Below are positions 4,204 to 6,044 of a stretch of DNA of 6,044 nucleotides, one piece after another. Origin of the DNA: Poindextera sp035294785 (GTDB taxonomy: Bacteria > Pseudomonadota > Alphaproteobacteria > Caulobacterales > Caulobacteraceae); assembly GCA_035294785.1 (NCBI GenBank), contig DATGKF010000131.1:1-6044 (forward strand), written 5' to 3'. Both the position numbers and the translations under genes were made by a program. The stretch's first letter is position 1. Every line of letters begins with the position of its first letter. A model generated the notes under the pieces. The model saw nothing but the letters and a program-made list of their open reading frames with translations. It was not told the DNA's origin and searched no databases.

Positions 4204-5805
4204 ATGAGCTCGAAAGCCTTTGGCGGCGCGCGAACCGCCCTCGTCGCCGTCGCCCTCGTGGCGCTCGCCGGCGGCGTCTACGTCGTCGGTACGAAGCTTC
4301 CGATCAGAGGCGGCTCGGTCGCCGGCACGATCGTGCCGGCGCAGCGCTATCGTGCGCCGCAAATCGCCGAGGCTGACGTCACGCTCGGCGATTCAACCGT
4401 GCCGTTGCTGATGCAGACGGACGCGTTCGAGCTGATGGTCAAGAACCCATCGTTCCGGGCGATGGCCGCGGACCCGCACTTCGCCGCCCTGGCGCAGAAC
4501 GCCCCGGCGCTCGCGGCGATGTCGCAGAATTCGAGCCAGTTCTCGCGCCTGATGCAGAATCACCAGGCGTTCGCGGCGCTGCTCGCCATGGCCCAGTCGT
4601 TGTCGGCCCAGTCGGGCGCGGCCAACGCGGCGAATGCGCGGTCGTTCGCGGCCTTCGCGGGCAACCCGAAGGCCTTCGAGGCCTTCGCCGCCAATTCGCA
4701 AGCGTTCGCTGCGCTCTCCAGCCACGCCCAGGCGTTCGCCGCCCTGGCCAACCACCCGCAGGCCTTCGCCGCCATGGCGCAGAACGCCCCCGCTTTTGCC
4801 GCCTACGCCAACAACGCCTCGGCGTTCGCGGCCGCCGCCACGAACGCGCAGAACAATCCGGCGATGGCGGCGCACGCGTCCGCCTTCGCAGCGCTCGCCG
4901 CCGACCAGACCGCGATGGCCGCGCTGTCGCACGACTCGCAAGCCTTCTCGGCGCTCTCCAGCAACGCCACGGCCTTCGCAGCGCTGGCCGCGCAGCTTGC
5001 CGCCGCCCAGGCCGCGAACGCGTCCCAGTATGCCGCCAACGTCCAGGCCTTCCAGGCGATGGCCGCCAACTCCCAGGCCTTCGCCTCGATGGCTCAGCAG
5101 CCGCAGGCCATGGCGGCCATGGCGCAGAACGCCCCGGCTTTCGCGGCGTTGTCGCGGCACGCGGAGGCCTTCCAGGCGATGGCCCAGAACGCCAAGGCGT
5201 TCGCCGCCTACGCCAACAACGCCCAGGCGTTCGCGACCGCGGTGGCCGCGCAAAACAACCCGGCCATCTCGGCGCATGCGTCCGCCTTCGCGGCGCTCGC
5301 CGCCGACCAGGCCGCGATGTCGGCCCTATCGGCCAATTCGCAGGCGTTCGCGGCGATGGCCGCCAACGCGCAGGCGTTCGCGGCGCTGGCGGCCAACAGC
5401 CAGGCCTTCGCCGCGCTCTGCGCCAACAGCCAAGCCTTCGCGGCGATGTCGGCCAACGCACCGGCCTTCGCAGCGCTCTCCTCCAACGATCAGGCGTTCG
5501 CGGCCATGGCGCGCAACGCCGAAGCCTTTCAGGCGCTCGCCGCATCGAACCAAGCCGCAAGTCAGGCCAGCGCCCAGGCGGCCAACCTCATGGCCAACAG
5601 CCAGGCCTTCGCCGCCATGGCCGCCAACGCCCCGGCGTTCGCCCGGCTCGCCTCGAACAGCCAGGCGATGGCAGCGCTGGCGAGCAACAGCTCGGCCTTC
5701 TCGGCCATGGCGAGCAATTCGTCGGCGTTCGCGCAGCTGGCGTCGAATTCGGCGTTCGCGGCGCTCGCCGGCGACGCCAATTTCCAGAAGGCGATGGCGA
5801 ACTAG
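4204..5805 (+). CDS. Ala-rich decapeptide-repeat protein with N-terminal signal/anchor
   Basis: I do not recognise this 533-residue protein. Residues 1-10 are basic (Lys4, Arg10). TALVAVALVALAGGVYVVG (11-29) is one hydrophobic helix, either a signal anchor or a signal peptide cut after ALA (20-22); there is no lipobox Cys. Residues 31-70 are ordinary sequence. From 71 to 531 the protein is a ten-residue repeat, consensus N-[AS]-x-A-F-A-A-[LM]-A-x. It is very rich in Ala, nearly free of charge, and has one Cys. Phe and Leu/Met are spaced i, i+3 with Asn/Ser as a likely helix cap, suggesting stacked short helices. The first repeats (NPSFRAMA, DPHFAALA) and last (DANFQKAM) are divergent capping-like units with nine-residue spacing. 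It is probably exported and extended, as a stalk, filament or scaffold, but that is inference. The stop is an amber codon, and a Pro-rich gene follows after 57 bases. Confidence 0.85.
   Translation: MSSKAFGGARTALVAVALVALAGGVYVVGTKLPIRGGSVAGTIVPAQRYRAPQIAEADVTLGDSTVPLLMQTDAFELMVKNPSFRAMAADPHFAALAQNAPALAAMSQNSSQFSRLMQNHQAFAALLAMAQSLSAQSGAANAANARSFAAFAGNPKAFEAFAANSQAFAALSSHAQAFAALANHPQAFAAMAQNAPAFAAYANNASAFAAAATNAQNNPAMAAHASAFAALAADQTAMAALSHDSQAFSALSSNATAFAALAAQLAAAQAANASQYAANVQAFQAMAANSQAFASMAQQPQAMAAMAQNAPAFAALSRHAEAFQAMAQNAKAFAAYANNAQAFATAVAAQNNPAISAHASAFAALAADQAAMSALSANSQAFAAMAANAQAFAALAANSQAFAALCANSQAFAAMSANAPAFAALSSNDQAFAAMARNAEAFQALAASNQAASQASAQAANLMANSQAFAAMAANAPAFARLASNSQAMAALASNSSAFSAMASNSSAFAQLASNSAFAALAGDANFQKAMAN
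4774..4953 (+). repeat. Internal long duplication, copy 1
   Basis: Residues 191-250 of the repeat protein. It pairs with the segment at 5179-5355: both begin MAQNA-x-AFAAYANNA, contain the rare AQNNPA motif, and then HASAFAALAADQ. About 47 of 59 aligned residues are identical, with one residue deleted in copy 2. The shared irregularities are not part of the decapeptide consensus, so this is a segmental duplication on top of the short repeats. Confidence 0.75.
5179..5355 (+). repeat. Internal long duplication, copy 2
   Basis: Residues 326-384 of the repeat protein, offset 405 bases from copy 1 and then 402 after the one-codon deletion near 5250. It keeps the unusual AQNNPAI and HASAFAALAADQ stretch. 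The region after it (5356-5541) is the most regular part of the array. Confidence 0.75.
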
Positions 5806-5825
5806 TCTGCGCGCGGGTTGGGGTG

Positions 5826-5848
5826 CGGCGCCCGCGGTTCGGGCGCCG
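5826..5848 (+). other. Strong intercistronic hairpin abutting the next gene's ribosome site
   Basis: CGGCGCCCG (5826-5834) pairs perfectly with CGGGCGCCG (5840-5848) around the loop CGGTT. The last paired base, G5848, is the first base of the Shine-Dalgarno tract of the next gene. There is no T-run, so it is unlikely to be an intrinsic terminator. It could stabilise the upstream mRNA end or tune translation of the downstream gene. Confidence 0.6.
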
Positions 5849-5855
5849 GAGGGGG
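5848..5855 (+). promoter_or_regulatory. Strong ribosome binding site for the Pro-rich gene
   Basis: GGAGGGGG ends seven bases before the ATG at 5863, near-ideal spacing. It is the strongest Shine-Dalgarno sequence in the window and decides the start of the downstream gene over a second ATG at 5867 in another frame. Confidence 0.7.
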
Positions 5856-5862
5856 CCGATCG

Positions 5863-6044
5863 ATGGATGTTGGGCCACCCCCGCCGGAGCCACCCGCGGC
5901 TGTCGCGCCCGCAGCGGCCTCGTCTGGCCACGGGCCCATCGTCCTGGCGCAGCTCGAGCCGCCGCCGGGGCCGGTCGTTGTCCAGCCCGGGCCGCAGCAG
6001 GGCGGGCAGCCGACCGGGCCTGGCAGTGAGACGCCTTCCGCACC
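5863..6044 (+). CDS. Start of a Pro/Gly/Gln-rich protein (truncated by window end)
   Basis: The first 60 codons of a gene that runs off the right edge with no stop. The start is fixed by the GGAGGGGG tract seven bases upstream. The visible N-terminus begins MDVGPPPPEPPAAVAPAAA, then GPIVLAQLEPPPGPVVVQPG and a Gln/Gly/Pro-rich stretch. There is no signal peptide or membrane segment in this part. Such a disordered, Pro-rich start occurs in large type I-secreted adhesins and in other envelope proteins of alphaproteobacteria, but nothing here proves that. It is in the same reading frame as the upstream repeat gene, with no stop between that gene's amber codon and this ATG, and the two are probably cotranscribed. 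An overlapping frame from 5867 is also open but is Arg/Ser-rich, as expected of a shadow. Confidence 0.6.
   Translation, partial: MDVGPPPPEPPAAVAPAAASSGHGPIVLAQLEPPPGPVVVQPGPQQGGQPTGPGSETPSA

Larger units (their letters stand above)
4414..5799 (+). repeat. Degenerate 30-bp / 10-residue tandem repeat array in four blocks
   Basis: The coding repeat has a 30-base period. Counted in protein residues, blocks lie at 71-127, 147-262, 280-446 and 464-531. They are separated by linkers at 128-146, 263-279 and 447-463 that lack Phe and are rich in Ala, Gln, Ser and Asn. Within blocks the ten-residue register is kept for long runs, with a one-residue slip near 350. Silent codon variation between units (TTC with GCC, GCG or GCT around it) shows the array is old and maintained by protein selection, not a fresh slippage product. 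Confidence 0.9.

Noticed and set aside
4439..5560. Long minus-strand open frame (373 codons) opposite the repeat gene, plus several others of 70 to 290 codons on both strands
   Set aside because: A GC-rich 30-base coding repeat keeps several other frames free of stops automatically. The translations are dominated by Arg, Gly or Trp repeats, and the plus-strand frame has the export segment, start and sensible composition.
4414..5799. CRISPR array or non-coding satellite, suggested by the 30-base periodicity
   Set aside because: There are no identical repeats with unique spacers. The variation is mostly synonymous or conservative and keeps one reading frame open, so this is a coding repeat.
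4414..5799. Pentapeptide-repeat protein (A[DN]Lxx beta-helix)
   Set aside because: Pentapeptide repeats need a bulky hydrophobic every five residues. Here Phe and Leu/Met recur at i and i+3 within a ten-residue unit, a helical pattern.
5826..5848. Rho-independent terminator after the repeat gene
   Set aside because: The hairpin is strong but is followed by GGAGGGGG and not a T-run, so it reads better as an intercistronic element.

Overview
This 6,044-base, very GC-rich window looks like the chromosome of an alphaproteobacterium. The best evidence is a perfect GAAC-N7-GAAC element just upstream of a DNA polymerase IV gene. That is the reverse complement of the GTTC-N7-GTTC LexA box known from alphaproteobacteria. 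A TTGACGG -35 element and a GANTC site at the same promoter fit a Caulobacterales-like host, but this is inference and no rRNA or tRNA is present to confirm it.

Left half, minus strand: three enzyme genes follow one another. Read in their direction of transcription they are a tandem (two-domain) GNAT acetyltransferase (2743 to 1757), a chloramphenicol phosphotransferase-like P-loop kinase (1536 to 865) and a second small P-loop kinase of the AAA/adenylate-kinase-like type (758 to 183). The gaps of 106 and about 220 bases are larger than in a tight operon, so separate promoters are possible. All three belong to families that modify small molecules, and their substrates cannot be read from sequence.

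Middle: an 81-base divergent intergenic region carries the LexA box and a promoter. It leads into dinB (2825 to 4066, plus strand), the Y-family translesion polymerase of the SOS response. The predicted transcription start falls almost on the GTG start codon and there is no Shine-Dalgarno sequence, so the mRNA is probably leaderless.

Right part, plus strand: after 137 bases comes the most unusual gene (4204 to 5805). It encodes a 533-residue protein with one N-terminal hydrophobic segment, followed by some 40 copies of an alanine-rich ten-residue repeat with consensus N-[AS]-x-A-F-A-A-[LM]-A-x. The repeats fall into four blocks separated by Phe-free linkers rich in Ala, Gln, Ser and Asn. I do not recognise the family. 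Fifty-seven bases downstream, behind a strong hairpin and a strong ribosome binding site, starts a second Pro/Gly/Gln-rich gene that runs off the window. The two are probably cotranscribed and may form an exported or envelope-associated pair. This pair is the best candidate for something undescribed.
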